From Perkinsus olseni (taxonomy: Eukaryota; Perkinsozoa; Perkinsida): DNA of 46,513 bases. Positions within the stretch are counted from its first letter, which is position 1; the number at the start of each line of letters is the position of its first letter. The stretch spans positions 1-46,513 of the forward strand of contig JABANN010000259.1 in assembly GCA_013115125.1 (NCBI GenBank), written 5' to 3'. The position numbers were made by a program, and so were the translations under genes. This document shows, in pieces, positions 1 to 11,580 of the stretch. The notes beneath the pieces were generated by a model, which was given only the letters and a program-made list of their open reading frames with translations, ran no database searches and was not told where the DNA came from.

Positions 1-680
1 CAAGAGTCCTGCAATGGTCTGACACCTGCCGCTAGCTGAGACCGACAGAGTTGTGTGCCAAACACAAAATAGGCTCGAACTGTACCTCCAAGCACACGTG
101 CTTTCCAAATACGTGCGTAGGGAGTCGGAATCAACCGTTAAGAAAATAGAGCTGGGTGGCACAGGGAAAGAATTAATGGAATGTGTTATGGTGCATCACG
201 ATCTCGAGCTAAGATGACGAATAACGACCAGTTACGCCCATTCATGATTAAGTGACATGATGTAACTGTGAGGTACTCTATAGGCTATAATCTATCCTAG
301 AAGGTTGTTGTGAGCTACACAGCAACTACAGCATGTGGCCTACGGGTATCGACAGTGTCGATTCGACACCTCTGGGTTCCACCTGTATCAACGACAGGAA
401 CGCAAAACATGAGTTGAATCATTCACAACGTAATCATGATGGCATGATAGCCCTTCATAAGCAACCATTCGCTATAACGAACTTGGGCCTCAATTATATC
501 GTCAATGCTTCACCGTACATGGTTCCGAGGCATCACGATGGACCAGAGATACTAAAACCTGCAACGTCTTCGATGGCGCGACTTAACGTTCGACACTTCA
601 TAGCGATTGCGTCCCAAGAGATGCGACCCGGCGATGGCTCTGACACGCCGCCATGAGTCAGGCGTCGCAGAGCCGCTAGG
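1..680. other. Stretch with no supported gene
   Basis: I see no convincing gene here. Open frames on both strands lack family motifs and good splice-site partners. The right edge touches the predicted stop of a small minus-strand gene. No repeats, tRNA-like folds or transposon motifs stand out. Confidence 0.4.
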
Positions 681-1074
681 TCAGTCCGTCGTGGTTGGAG
701 CGGTGGGGGCGGCGTTGTGGCTGTCCTCAGGCGAGGTGCTCGATGGAGCCTGCAGGGTATGTAGACCGATGCTACGCCAGACTCGGTCTTTAGCTCCGTT
801 CGGTCGCTGAGAGAAACAACATTAGCCTTGACGAGGTGATCCTCACATAATTGAATCCTCCATGCGTTGGGGAAATAGGTAGCCACGTGAGCGCTTACCT
901 GCTTCGTGTTCGCAGTGCAGCGGCTTGGTTCTCCGCCATCTGCATGATTGAGTCGAAGAGCTTCTCGTGGTTGGGGAGGCTCGGCGAGCTAAAGTCAGTT
1001 GACGTTATCCCCTCAACGTCTCTTAGGGTGGACAGTAGGTCGCCGCGGACACATACTCTGTCCTTACTGGTCAT
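681..1074 (-). CDS. Small hypothetical protein, three exons
   Basis: I do not recognise the family. A model beginning at the ATG at 1074 runs through exon 1 (1074-899), exon 2 (806-776) and exon 3 (749-681). Together they make 276 nt, a whole number of codons, for 91 residues. Exon 1 ends AG before a strong gtaagc donor. Exon 1 encodes a polar, probably helical segment that includes MQMAENQAAALRT. Exon 3 encodes a low-complexity Ser/Thr/Pro/Ala tail ending TAPTTTD. The second intron would be only 26 nt (775-750). The gene lies head to head with the PH-like gene starting at 1455. The phase agreement is what supports it; no homology was recognised, so it may be partly wrong. Confidence 0.42.
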
Positions 1075-1454
1075 TTGAACGCAAGGCAAACTGTCATATG
1101 CCATCACTACTCGACGTCCGACGCTGCCCGCCACAATCTTACCCGTGAGTTAAAGAAAGAATCCTGCGCTTCAGTTAGCGCACGCCTTTGCGAGCGATTG
1201 AGCCCAGTAGAAACGATGATTCTCCCATTAACGCGCTCTTCTCATGGGCTCTCCTACCTTCATTCAGCTAGCTTCACTAGTGAAAACACTGTGAAAGTGC
1301 TCTTCTCGATTGTCCCCAGCCCGTCGTGTGCCTTTCGGGTGGTGTTCATCGTGCTTTGCCTTAGTTATCTCATCAGCGCACTTTCGACTGGGCGGTGGTC
1401 TACCCATCGGCTGGTCCTTGTCTTGGTTTGTAGTGTGGTCTACGCCTTGGATTG

Positions 1455-3496
1455 ATGTCTAGCTCCGAGACTCGTTCAGACTCCGCCTCTCCTGTTAAGG
1501 AGAAGTCCCTCTTAGCTCAGGTGGAGTCGTATATCAAGAGGCTTATGAAAGGGTAGGTCTGAGAGTAGGGCTTCGCTCGAGTATTTCTGGTTTGATATGC
1601 TCTCGGGAGCTGCTTTCTCGAGCGCTCCTTTCAAACTTCGCTCACGACTTCATCGTTATATAAGACGGTCCTTGTTTGTGCAGGATCCCGGTAATTCTAC
1701 GTGTCGAGCATGATGACGGAAGCTCGGACGATGAACCCGTCACCAAGTCTGCTATCTGTCGGTTTCCGCACCTTGCCTCAAGGCATAAGCGCTTGTGCTT
1801 TCTCAGGCACCGGTATCCTCAACCGCAACCTCGAGTCAGTGAAATTCATTCCCTTGAAGGAAGAAGAGTCCTCGGATGACAGCAAGGAGCCCGGTGAGTC
1901 TCTGTCGAGTGCTTTAACTGCCCAGTCACCATGTCTAGGTATTGTAATCGAGCTTCAGGATGTCGAAAAGGTCATCTGTCTTAACGAGAACCATCCTTCA
2001 GTTGTCCTGGTAGCACAAAGCCGTCTGCAGCTACTGCATCATTATTCTTGGTCCTGGACCATTGTGGTCAGGTGATTCCCAAGTATGACCGTTATGTCGA
2101 GATAGTTAGCAGCGGTGTGGAAGACTTCAAAGCATGGTCAGTAGAGTACAGCCCGGTTGCGCAGATCCTGCTTGTTCAGGTACGCTACCTTGCGCATGCT
2201 CTGCCCAGAGGAGGCTGAAGATGACTCGTCGATCACAGACGATAGCGGAGAGGCCTCGTCGGACAGTTATGGTGCCTCATCTCCCTCTCCTGAGGTCACC
2301 GCCAAGGCTCGGAGGGCTATGATGAAGGTTTGCCGTCACGCTTTGGCTTGACCTCTATGATCTTTCATTCAGTCATTCAGCCCAGCTTCCGATGATTCCC
2401 CTTCCCGCGGTCTCGAGGAGAGACAGTTGGCGCAGGCAAGTCCTCCTTGTAGTTAGCACGCGATTGATGTTCGTTGGTCCGCTTCGTTTCCATTCGACTC
2501 ATTCAGGTCAACGCTTTGAAGCAGATCATATCCAGTCAGGGGAGGCTGATCGATGCCCTCCGCCGAGACAGGCGAGTGTTCTTTTCGGTTAGTGGCTTGA
2601 ACTTCCATCGCTTTCAGGGAGCGCATGCAGATGCTGGAGGTGCAGAATAAGGACCTCGTCCGCGTCTTGAAGGGTAGGTGATGATGACACTTGTTCTTGC
2701 TGTAGTTATTCCCGCGCAGAGCGCGAGATTAGCATGGATGAGTTGATGGGTGTCTGCCAGCGTCTGATGGACCAACAAGCCAAATGGGTTAACATCCACC
2801 TCGAGCGGAACACGGTGGTCTTGAACCCTCGCAAGCCTGCTTCGGACAGCAGAGCTCCTCTGGCCCTCCCCGCTGCGCCCCATGTCCCCGAGTCGGTGAA
2901 GAGCGAGAAGGTGAATTGCGTCCATCGATGATAGGCCCTATAACGTTGTCTGCAGCGCCCTGCCTTTGCACCCAAGCCGCGCGAGGTGTCGACTGGCCAA
3001 GACAGCGGCAGCGATGACGACTCTTCCGGCGTAGATGTTGCGGATCTCGAGTGAGTCAAACTAGTCTATCATGATGTGCTATCTGAATACTGCTCTGTAG
3101 CAACAGCGAGTTGGATGTTCTCATGTCTTACTTGGATGACAAGCTGACGATGCTGAGGAAGATAGGGCAGGAAATTGGTACGGAGCTGCCATATCGTGCC
3201 CTTTCTGGTCATCGACGGCGACACCGTTGTTGACGACAGGCTCCAGCTCTCCGAAGGACTCGAAGGATGCGGACAATTCCGACGAGGAAGATGCTAGAAT
3301 CGACGCGACGCTCGAGAATGTGGTCGCAGAAGAGGCCGAGATCACTAAGCTCCAGGACGAACTGGATTCGCTTCAGAAGCAGAAAGTCGCTGTAAGCTGA
3401 GTCGTGCCTGTCGAGCTGCATCATCTGCGCCATTTTCAGCTTCAACGCGTCCTGGACCGTACGGCGCTGAGGAACATGGTGAAGGGTCATGAGTAG
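1455..3496 (+). CDS. PH-like domain and coiled-coil protein, about 12 exons
   Basis: The chain starts MSSSETRSDSASPVKEK and ends KGHE at 3496. The first third (about 1683-2190) has an acidic insert and then a PH-domain-like run: strands around IVIELQDVEKVICL, VVLVIPKYDRYVEIV, and a closing helix with a tryptophan (EDFKAWYATLRML). That pattern suits a pleckstrin-homology fold that binds lipids or proteins at membranes. The rest is Ser/Asp-rich linker and heptad-like coil (NALKQIISSQGRLIDALRR, ERMQMLEVQNKDL, DELMGVCQRLMDQQ). Nearly all introns are 45-75 nt. Two use GC rather than GT donors (2436-2506 and 2572-2617), and the coil frame survives only if they do. A 49-nt intron (1758-1806) restores the frame inside the PH-like part. 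The role is unknown; a cytoskeletal or membrane-trafficking adaptor is a guess. Confidence 0.72.
2365..2385 (+). other. Tandem splice acceptors (duplicated TCATTCAG)
   Basis: The 8-mer TCATTCAG occurs twice back to back (2365-2372 and 2373-2380) and is followed by another CAG at 2385. All three could serve as acceptor for the same intron of the PH-like gene. Only the first keeps the frame that continues into the downstream coil (SFSPASDDSPSRGL). Use of the second would shift the frame. Confidence 0.5.
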
Positions 3497-3671
3497 TGAA
3501 CGCCGTGTCGGCAATTAGATATACGTATGAGCTACTATATTCATCGACTATTTTTTGGTAGCTAGTAGGGCATGATTTAATCATTATCGGTTCAATCATC
3601 ACATGTCTCCGACCAGGGTCTTGCTGTCGCGTTCTGAGTCACTCCATTAGCAGTGGAGGGTTATCAGCCAC

Positions 3672-6600
3672 ATGTCAATGAAAAAGCCGACGGAAGCGGT
3701 TAGGAGGCCTTCTGTTCGACGGCGGGTGGTGCAACCTCGAGGGAGTGCGGACGAGGGATGGACGGATCGATCTTTGCTTTGGGCTCTGCTCTTCATGGTC
3801 TCCCTATTACTCTGTGTAAGACTTTATTCTCGCGTGTTGCTAATCACGGCGGCACCTAGCACCATCTCCAAGAGCCGCTAATGGGGTGTATCTCAGGTTC
3901 AAGGAGTGATCTACACTAAGTGGCTCGGTGATCCATCGACTGTGGATGTCGCCTCGCGGTCGGCTGCCACACTGCCGCATTCAAGTGTCGCCGAACGCAG
4001 GAGTCTCAAAGCTCCGCCGACGGTCCCGTCGCCATCTTCTGACGTTGATCCAATCGGAGGTATCCCCAAACGTGAGGCTCATTGCGACCTAGTGGAACTG
4101 GAAAAGGATTGGGATGGTCTGAGCTTATCGCCGTTACCGAGCCAGCAGTGGTGGGAGGGGGAAGGTCCTACTAGCATTGTCGGAGGATCGGAGCTAGATG
4201 TCACGGCTGATGTTGATGATAACGCTGTACTGGACGCAGCGTTTGAGCAACTGAGGTGGAGGCTGGTAGCACCTTGCCGTGACCTTGTTCTCGTATTCTC
4301 ATCCTCCCAGGCGTGAGAGTTCTCTACGATTGTTGTCGGTGCCTTCGTCGTTACTCTACCATTACGCCTTCACTTAGGAGCACTGTGTTCTGTCCGCGTC
4401 TGTGGATGGAGTCAGGGCGAAGCTCGTTCGGCATGTGCATGTCCAAGTGGAGGATCGCGGCACCACCAAGCTCGCTTTCGGGGTCAGTGAGGCGTTCGAG
4501 CTATATTGCTCCGAGGGGAAGTGCCTCATCATGTCTCGAACTGTGTAGTGATGGAGGTCGCCCTTCACGCAAGGCCCCTTGAAGGTCATAATCAGATTCG
4601 GTGCTCTTCATGGACTCGACACCCTGTGGAAGATGTTCATACCCGGGAGTGCTCCGTGGGACTCGATGTCGATCTTAGACGAGCCGGAGTATCAATGGAG
4701 AGGCCTTATGCTCGACATGGGGAAAAGGTAGTAGTCGGCGAAGTCTCCCTTATACGCACTTGAAACACCGTTCAGGTTCGTCCCGGTATCCCTGGCATTA
4801 GAGATCATCGACGGCATGGAGGCCAGCAGGCTCAACGTCTTGCACCTGCACTTGAATGACTTCTGCCGCTTTGCCATTGAGGTCCCCGGGTTTGAAGACA
4901 CTCTCGGGGAGCCAGTGAGTGGCGATCGACGGTGTCGGACAATGCCGCTGCTTTCCTCCTGTAGGGTGAGCGTTGGAGCGCTGTGGAGGTGGCAGCCTTG
5001 ATCGAGTACGCGGGGCTGAGGGGTATCCGGGTCGTTCCCGAAGTCGACATGCCTGGCCATGTGAATGTGAGCTACTGAGGGTCACTCTGAGAACTGCAAA
5101 ACTCTGGGCAGGCACTAGGCGGGCTTGAGGGAGCAGGGCTGCAGTTTTGCCGATCACCTGCCGACAGTCGTGCTGAGGACGCCACTAAACTCTACGATGA
5201 TCAGGGAGGGAGGACTCGAGAGGTGCTGCCGCGAAGAAATGGCGGCGCCGGGTTTCTGCGGCCGTCAGCCTCTGCTCCAGGTCGTCGGTCGTTTGCTCGC
5301 AGCAGTATCGGCAATCTTCCCTGATGACCATTTCCATATCGGGGCTGACGAGACTGAACCGATCGGGCTTTGCACGGTGGATTTCATGATCGCGGTACGA
5401 CGCCGCCGTTTGCTCACCACTGCCTTCGATCCTCCCAGCTTGAAGGGTTCATATTGGAGCATCTGCAATCACTGGGTAAGAAGCCAGTGGCCTGGGAAGA
5501 GCTGGTATGGAAGACCGGAGGGAAGCTGGACGCGGCAACATCGAAGGTGTGGGCGGCCCCTCATCTGCTCACACCTGCTGGACGGAGGATGTTCTCACCA
5601 CTAGATACCGGGGACGGTCATTCAAGTCTGGAACAGGCACAAGGCGTCTGACGTCACAGAACAGACATGTAATAGCTTTCTGGCCAGTCGGTGGCAGTCC
5701 AGCCTACTCCTTTGTGAGTCATCATAGGCTATTCCATTCAGCCCATCCCGTGATCGTATCGAGCAACAGTCGTGTATACCTGGACCATCCTAAAACACCT
5801 GTGGAGGACTACTGGTGGGACATCACTCGATCGCCGGAGTTCCGTCCGAGTAATGCTAGGCAGGGTGTCCAAGAACAGTCTAAAAATGTTCCCTAGGCAC
5901 CTCATCGAATGCCTTCGAGGTCTTCGGGCTCACCTCTCGTGCTACACCACCTGCTTTTGAAAAGCTTAACTGTCGACTCTACCTTGATGGTAGCGGTGGC
6001 ATCGAGTGCCCGGGAAGGAAAGGGCGTTGGGTGAGGCACCCGACTGCTGTGCTTTCCCCTTCCCGCGTGCCCCACAGGCGAGACGCTCTACTCGAACGCT
6101 TTCGATCATATTCCGGGGCGATGGTGGGTCGTTCGAACTGGCCACGCCAGACTCCGGCCGGACCTGGATTGGCGATGATGTGGTGAGATTGTGACTCTGT
6201 AAGAGAATGCAAGCAGCAGGGTCGTGTCGAAAATGTCAGGTGCTGCGGAGGGAGGTGTCGAACGCCTTAGGGAGAGTCCTAGGTGGCGAGGCCGCAATGT
6301 GGACGGATAACTTCTTGCAGAAGTGGGAACAGCCCGCGAGTTGGTGCGGGATCGCGTTGGAAGGTACCAGTGTGGTGCGGCAAGTGCGGCCGTGGCTGAG
6401 AAAGAAGATCTACTCCCGCGAGCGCCCCTGATGTGGCCGAGGGCTATGGATGCGTCCTTCAGCCATGCCATGCTTGGTAGTTGGACGTCCCGGGCCGACG
6501 GCTTCTGAAGGCAGAGCTGTTGCAGCCTTCCTCAGTGTAGGTATGATCTTCCCGAAGGCAGCCGTGTATGGCGCTGCACTATGGCGCTTCGATCCACTCC

Positions 6601-7518
6601 TGACGGCGGCTTTGAGGCGTCCAATGATCAGACGTGTAGGGTTAGAAAGGGGCATCAGTTGGGCCTGCCCTACAGTCACCCACAGATAGTCAGCAGTCTT
6701 CGAGGACTGGGCGTACGATCTTGTGATGCAGAAGGGGGCTGCGATGAGCTGCATGGCAGTGGCGGAAAGATGATTCGACCGTGAGAAATCCCGTGGGGCA
6801 GTGGCCTGGAGAGGTGACTCTCATCCCCACTCGGTCTCCGTGAAGTTGATGATACTTACTGGGATACAGCTGCAGCCCGTCATTTACTTTCTTCCCGGTT
6901 TCATCAGGTTTTCCGGATCCACCTTGGATACTTGTTACAAGCGTCATGATGGTGAGTATATTCCGGACTTCACGAAGGCCGGCGAGGTACCATATGGTAA
7001 CGCTGAGGACGCGACTGTTGCATGCTACTGGGCGGGAAGCGACTGCGCGGGGGTCACATGCGAGGCTGGACTTCGGCAGTGTACGTTGAGGGCGAATAGC
7101 CACGGAGTAGGTTCCTCATATTTAGTCCCAGCTGGAGTTCTACTATCGTCTCTGTTAGGTGCCGAGCCCCACACACGAAATCAGCTTCATTAAGACCGCA
7201 GCCTGTATCCCGAGGCCGACCCCGGTAGATCCTCAGAAAAGTCCCGCCATCAGTTCCTGTTACACGTCGCACACAGGGAAATACATTCCGAATCTAACGA
7301 ATGGTGGAGGCGGTGAAGTGCCCCTTGCTCAAGCGGAAGAACTCTGCCGCGAGCAGCCGTCGTGCGAGGGGATAACATGCAGTTCGACTTCTTTGTGCAC
7401 CCTCCGCGCTGGCCCGGGCATCTCGTCCAGTCCAACAGGGGAGATCTCTTACGTGAAACGACAGCCGCCGCCTCCAGAGTGTCACTTCGCCGAGTCTGGG
7501 AGCTCTGTGCTTTACTGA
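3672..7518 (+). CDS. Beta-N-acetylhexosaminidase (GH20), type II membrane protein, with two C-terminal PAN-like repeats
   Basis: GH20 enzymes remove terminal beta-linked GlcNAc or GalNAc from glycans, usually in lysosome-like, Golgi or secreted compartments. The start MSMKKPTEAVRRPSVRRR precedes a hydrophobic anchor (LLWALLFMVSLLLC), so a type II orientation is likely. The N-terminal GH20 alpha/beta domain reads through TVFGALHGLDTLWKMF. The barrel follows: YQWRGLMLDMGK, VLHLHLNDFCRF, VVPEVDMPGH, then the catalytic HIGADE pair (5335-5352), PVAWEELVWKTGG, VIQVWNRHK, RVYLDHPK and GRVLGGEAAMWTDNF (about 6270-6320). Downstream are two cysteine-rich repeats beginning CYKRHDGEYIP (6933) and CYTSHTGKYIP (about 7259), ending at a stop at 7516-7518. 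Exons between 5860 and 6900 are unclear because frames alternate. The PAN-like part could therefore be a separate gene, though I see no good start for one. Confidence 0.75.
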
Positions 7519-7855
7519 GCATCCTACGATGATCATTGTTCGACTGCCTAATGTGCCGTTCATGACCTTCATGTAAACGCCGAGACCTGTTTCACCTCCA
7601 GAGTGTCGAGTCACTGACCGCCAGCCAGACGTTGGAGTCCGTCTGCACCGCACTACGCGTTAATTCGTGGATCCGAGCCACAGTGCGCGTCAGGAGAAGT
7701 ATACGGTAACAGATGGGCATTTCCTTTCTCGCATTAAGCGTCGAAGTTTCTCGCCGCAAGAAGCTCGCTCTCGCAGATTGATGAATGACAGACGGCCCCA
7801 CTAGAATAATGCGTCTTATATCCACTCTGGACCAACACAAATCAACTTGATACCA
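7519..7855. other. Convergent intergenic gap
   Basis: This lies between the stop of the plus-strand hexosaminidase model and the stop of the minus-strand TMTC-type gene. A short copy of the phrase cctccagagtgtc at about 7594 echoes 7471 in the last hexosaminidase exon. I see nothing else. Confidence 0.4.
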
Positions 7856-10690
7856 TCAAGGACCACCCTTATCAGGCATGAATTCCCATGTACAGTCGCT
7901 GTTGGGTACAAAGTCTGCCTGTATCTCCAAGGCGCGGCTCTTCGCAACTTGAGCGACATCCAAATACCCGGCCTGAGAGCGGCAAGCCTACGACACAGAC
8001 GCAGCAAGTTGGCCTCACCAGTTCGCTGAGGGCCCACAAGTTGCCCCAATAGATGACGTTGTCGACAGCGGACTCCGCAGCTTCCGCCACTGCATTCAGC
8101 GCCATCTCTCGGTCACCAGCAGCCCACTGTATGCAGCCGAGGTTATTCAGAGCCTTGGGGAAGTCTCGGTTGAGAGTCAAAGCTGCCGACATATAGTACC
8201 TTACAGTTAAACTGATCAAAACCCGAGCGCATTCGTCGCATTCGTCAGAGTGAGTGGTTTCCGACAACCCCCGGGTACATGGCCTCTTCGAGTCTTCTGT
8301 TATCATGGAAGCATGCCACAGCAGCGTCGTGGAAAACCTCTTCTTCCTTGACCATCAGCTTAGCGCCGTACTTCGTAGTGGCACCTGTCAAACTTAGCCG
8401 AGCCGGGCGTCGAGCTTTCCCTCACTCACCTATGAGAAGCTCGCGAGCCCTGGCGAAGTTCCCGCGGATGATCTCAATCTGTCCTGCCCTCCAAAAAGCT
8501 GTGGCATCTCGCTCCTCCGGATCGGATTGCCAACTTCTCTCGAACGCCGCCATTGCATTGTCGAACTACATCACAGTTTCAACCAAGGGACGCCATCGCT
8601 CGAGTTTACGTCTCCCATAGAGAAGTAACGAACGCCGAGGTTGAACTGTGTTTTGGCGGACTTCAAGTTAGCGTAACTGCGGCATGCAAACCATACCACT
8701 CCATCGCGAACGGCCGAGGCGCACCCGTCAACAAGCGTGAGATGATCAGCGGTCTTCCAGTCGTCGACACGTTTTATTGTCCGAACCAACATCAGAGCCC
8801 ACACGGCCAGCATCGCGTTTTGGAACTTCCTAGGAAGTAGCCCGCACACTGCCGCCAGGAACCCGAACGATGGGATGTACAGGAGGCGCTCCCCTACTAC
8901 GGTACCTGCAAAGACTGGAACATGGCAATCCGGTGTAGGCGGGAGCACCCACCGACGGGGAACAGTATGTTCGACATGGGAACGAACGTCAGCAGAAAAA
9001 AGGCTCCACTTAGTAGGGCGCCGCGGAGATTCAAAGAGAAGGCCAGGCTGGCCGCAGCCGATACCAGAGTGTAACTACCACAAGTAACAGCGCAGCGGAG
9101 AAACCCGTGTTTGAGATGCTCCCACGTGGTTAGAGGGATGAGAAAACGGACGTCGTCGAAGCCGCACAGTAACGGTAGTGTGTCCAATGAATAGTCATAA
9201 CATAGGAAGTTCGGGAACACCAGCAGTCGCATGTACCTACGCAGTGGACAGCCTAAGGGGTGACGAAGTAGGAGACTCGTGAATGGACGAACATACTCGC
9301 CGTGGATCAACGCGAAGGAAAGTCGGCGACCCAGAGCGTCGGGCTCGAAGGCGATAGGATTATCCTGCGGTGACATCCGCAAAGAAGTTCCTTCCGTATA
9401 CCTGCGTGGAGCCTAGCGCTGTGAAGGTCAGGTCTGAGGTTCCCCTACCAATGCCTTAACGCCATGACCACCACACCGATAATAATATTGAGGAGGGTTC
9501 TCCTCCTAAGACGACCGAACAGGAAATCCTGCGCTACGTACACCCAGAATAGCATGAAGCCCAGTTCTTTTGATAAACCAGCGAGGATAGCCTGAGGACA
9601 GTGAGGCAGTGAATGTCGGGTACTCCAAAAAGAATTAGCAGGCAAACCCCACGATGGAAGACATCCAGACGCGGCGTTTCCGGAGCGTCACCAGCAGCCA
9701 TGCAACGACGCTTCTGTTGTGGTGGCAGGCAAGCATACCGAGCAGCATGAGGCAGAGGCATAGCACGTCTGCTCTGCCCACCATGTATAGCACGGACTCG
9801 GCGTGAACGGGATGGACGGCAAATAAAATACTGCATAGCAGTGAAGTACTGAGGGCATTGGCGAGAGTTGCACATCCCAGAACAAAGTCCTGGTGGCTGA
9901 AGCTGGACCCACCGTAAGTCCATCTTCATTATCGACAGCCCCACTGGTAAGATCAGGAGCGATGCAAGTGAGTGTAAGAGTACGTTGGTAACATGAAACA
10001 TAGGAGTGTCCAGACCGGAGATAAGATAGTTCAACCGGAACGTGAATGTAGTCACTGGGCGAAAAGACTTGTGCGTCCACTCTCCTGAGGGCGAAGGCGA
10101 CTCGGCAGTTTGCGGACGGCCTCCTTCCACGATCATGGAAGCCGCGGGCGTTCATTATGAATACCTGCAGACTACTTTTCACGTTCCACTAGAGTAAGTA
10201 ATGCGCTTTAATGACATTCGCCCGGTGACGATGCCGGGAGTGGTCATGCGCAGGAGGGTGGATGCGCAGGGGAGGGCATACCCGAGAACATGTCCAGACC
10301 CCAGTAGTCATGCCTTAGAAGGCCATACCACGACCACTGCTCGGGAGATCCTGTGACGTCTTTGTTCTTGTACCTGGTCCATTACTATCCCTTGCTGATA
10401 CACACTGACCTCACTCACACTCCGACAACATCATCCATATGGTAACCGTTCTGATAGGAGTTGAAACCCAACGCCTGGTAGTAGGGCGTCGCAAGGCTCA
10501 CAATCAGAATCACCACGAGCACTATCGTGAACAACTCCTTTCGGACAGATTTTCTTGATGGACTGTCTCGGGAGTCATGCTCCCGTATTGCAGAGCTATG
10601 TTCTTTCAGCAACTTTTTGAAGCTGTCGACATCGCTCGTGCAAGAGGCGAGAATAGCCAGGGACAGCGGGGCTCGTTTCGCTTTGGTCAT
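7856..10690 (-). CDS. TMTC-type ER membrane protein with DUF1736 region and TPR tail
   Basis: TMTC proteins are multi-spanning ER membrane proteins with C-terminal TPRs; in animals they transfer O-linked mannose to cadherins. The chain starts MTKAKRAPLSL at 10690 with a polar N-terminus. A first membrane helix (LFTIVLVVILIVSLATP) is followed by NGYHMDDVVGV, matching the early TMTC lumenal loop, then a KNKDVTGSPEQW exon and SFRPVTTFTFRLNYLISG. The DUF1736 block is clear at about 9200-9380: DNPIAFEPDALGRRLSFAL, then MRLLVFPNFLCYDYSLDTLPL. Next come GTVVGERLLYIPSFGF and helices, then TPR units (AKTQFNLGVRYF; FPKALNNLGCIQWAAGD). The predicted end is MPDKGGP with a stop at 7856-7858. The TPR region looks shorter than in animal TMTCs. 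Several exon edges around 9400-9950 are approximate. Mannosyltransferase activity is inferred only from the family. Confidence 0.78.
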
Positions 10691-10885
10691 GAAAGTACGT
10701 ACTGATTGGGAAGCACAGATAGCATGACTGATGAGTAGCCATGGTGAGAGGCTCGAGAGAAAAACAGGTCGATACTCGCGAGAAGTCAACATACGGGAAG
10801 GAAGAAATACAAATTGACGTGCCATGAGCCAGTTGAACATCTGACTCGAATACACTAATGGACGAAGTGCAAGAGCACTAGATCA

Positions 10886-11580
10886 TCAGCTACACAAGGC
10901 GGCGTAGTCGACCCTTGGACAATTCTTCCGTACAAACTCGTCTAATGCAGCACGAGTCAAAGCGAATCCTGGCGGCACATGGGCTGTTTTGATTCGCCCT
11001 TGTACGTGGACAACGACGGTGCATGCAGCAGGGGTACGGGGCGGAGAGAGTCCCTGTGAACTCGGGAGCAGAATATCTGCTACTACGAGGAGAAAGATAA
11101 CGGTAGAAATAAGGAAAAGAATCAGCTGCTGCAGAGAAGTGAGCTGCAAGCGCTCTCCATCCGGTCTCTTGTAGACGACACGCGTGAGGGAAGGAGGGCT
11201 ATCTGAGGCTCGGCCCTAAATCGTTTCGTCAGCCGGAAGGCCCACCTTCACTCCACTGACGACCCCAACGAACTCCGTTACATTCCACGCTGATGGCGAG
11301 ACCACGTCCACTGTCATCCACCGGAATGAGGAGTGCTGTTGGGAGTTCACGTAGGCTGCATAGCCAGGGAGATCGGGGCGAAGAGAAGCAGACGGAGCAC
11401 TGAATGGAAAACATCCCTCAATCCTCGACCTCTTCCGTCGTGGATTCCCACCTTGTTTTCGGTGGTTGGAAGATCGAGAACGTTGACTTCGATGACACTA
11501 CCAACATTGTAGACCACCGTTGGCACGGATATGCCCACATGCACCACGATGACAGTGGCCAATAGCAGTCGGGAGATCAT
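10886..11580 (-). CDS. Putative signal-peptide and single-pass membrane protein
   Basis: I do not recognise the family. An ATG at 11580 opens a signal-peptide-like start (MISRLLLATVIVVHVGIS) followed by VYNVGSVIEVNVLDLPTT. With two very short introns (35 and 30 nt) the frame continues through a polar lumenal-type segment (WMTVDVVSPSAWNVTEF, with an NVT sequon). It then reaches RVVYKRPDGERLQLTS and a strong hydrophobic helix (LILFLISTVIFLLVVADILL). A tail of about 60 residues ends VDYAALCS at 10886. The tail exon is the best supported part. If the short introns are wrong, this is two fragments. It lies upstream of, and co-directional with, the TMTC-type gene. Confidence 0.4.

Noticed and set aside
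1075-1455. Plus-strand frame of 126 codons with a hydrophobic segment, just upstream of the PH-like gene
   Set aside because: It is antisense to the phase-consistent small minus-strand gene at its left end, has no family motif, and its stop overlaps the ATG of the well-supported gene. It is more likely leader sequence.
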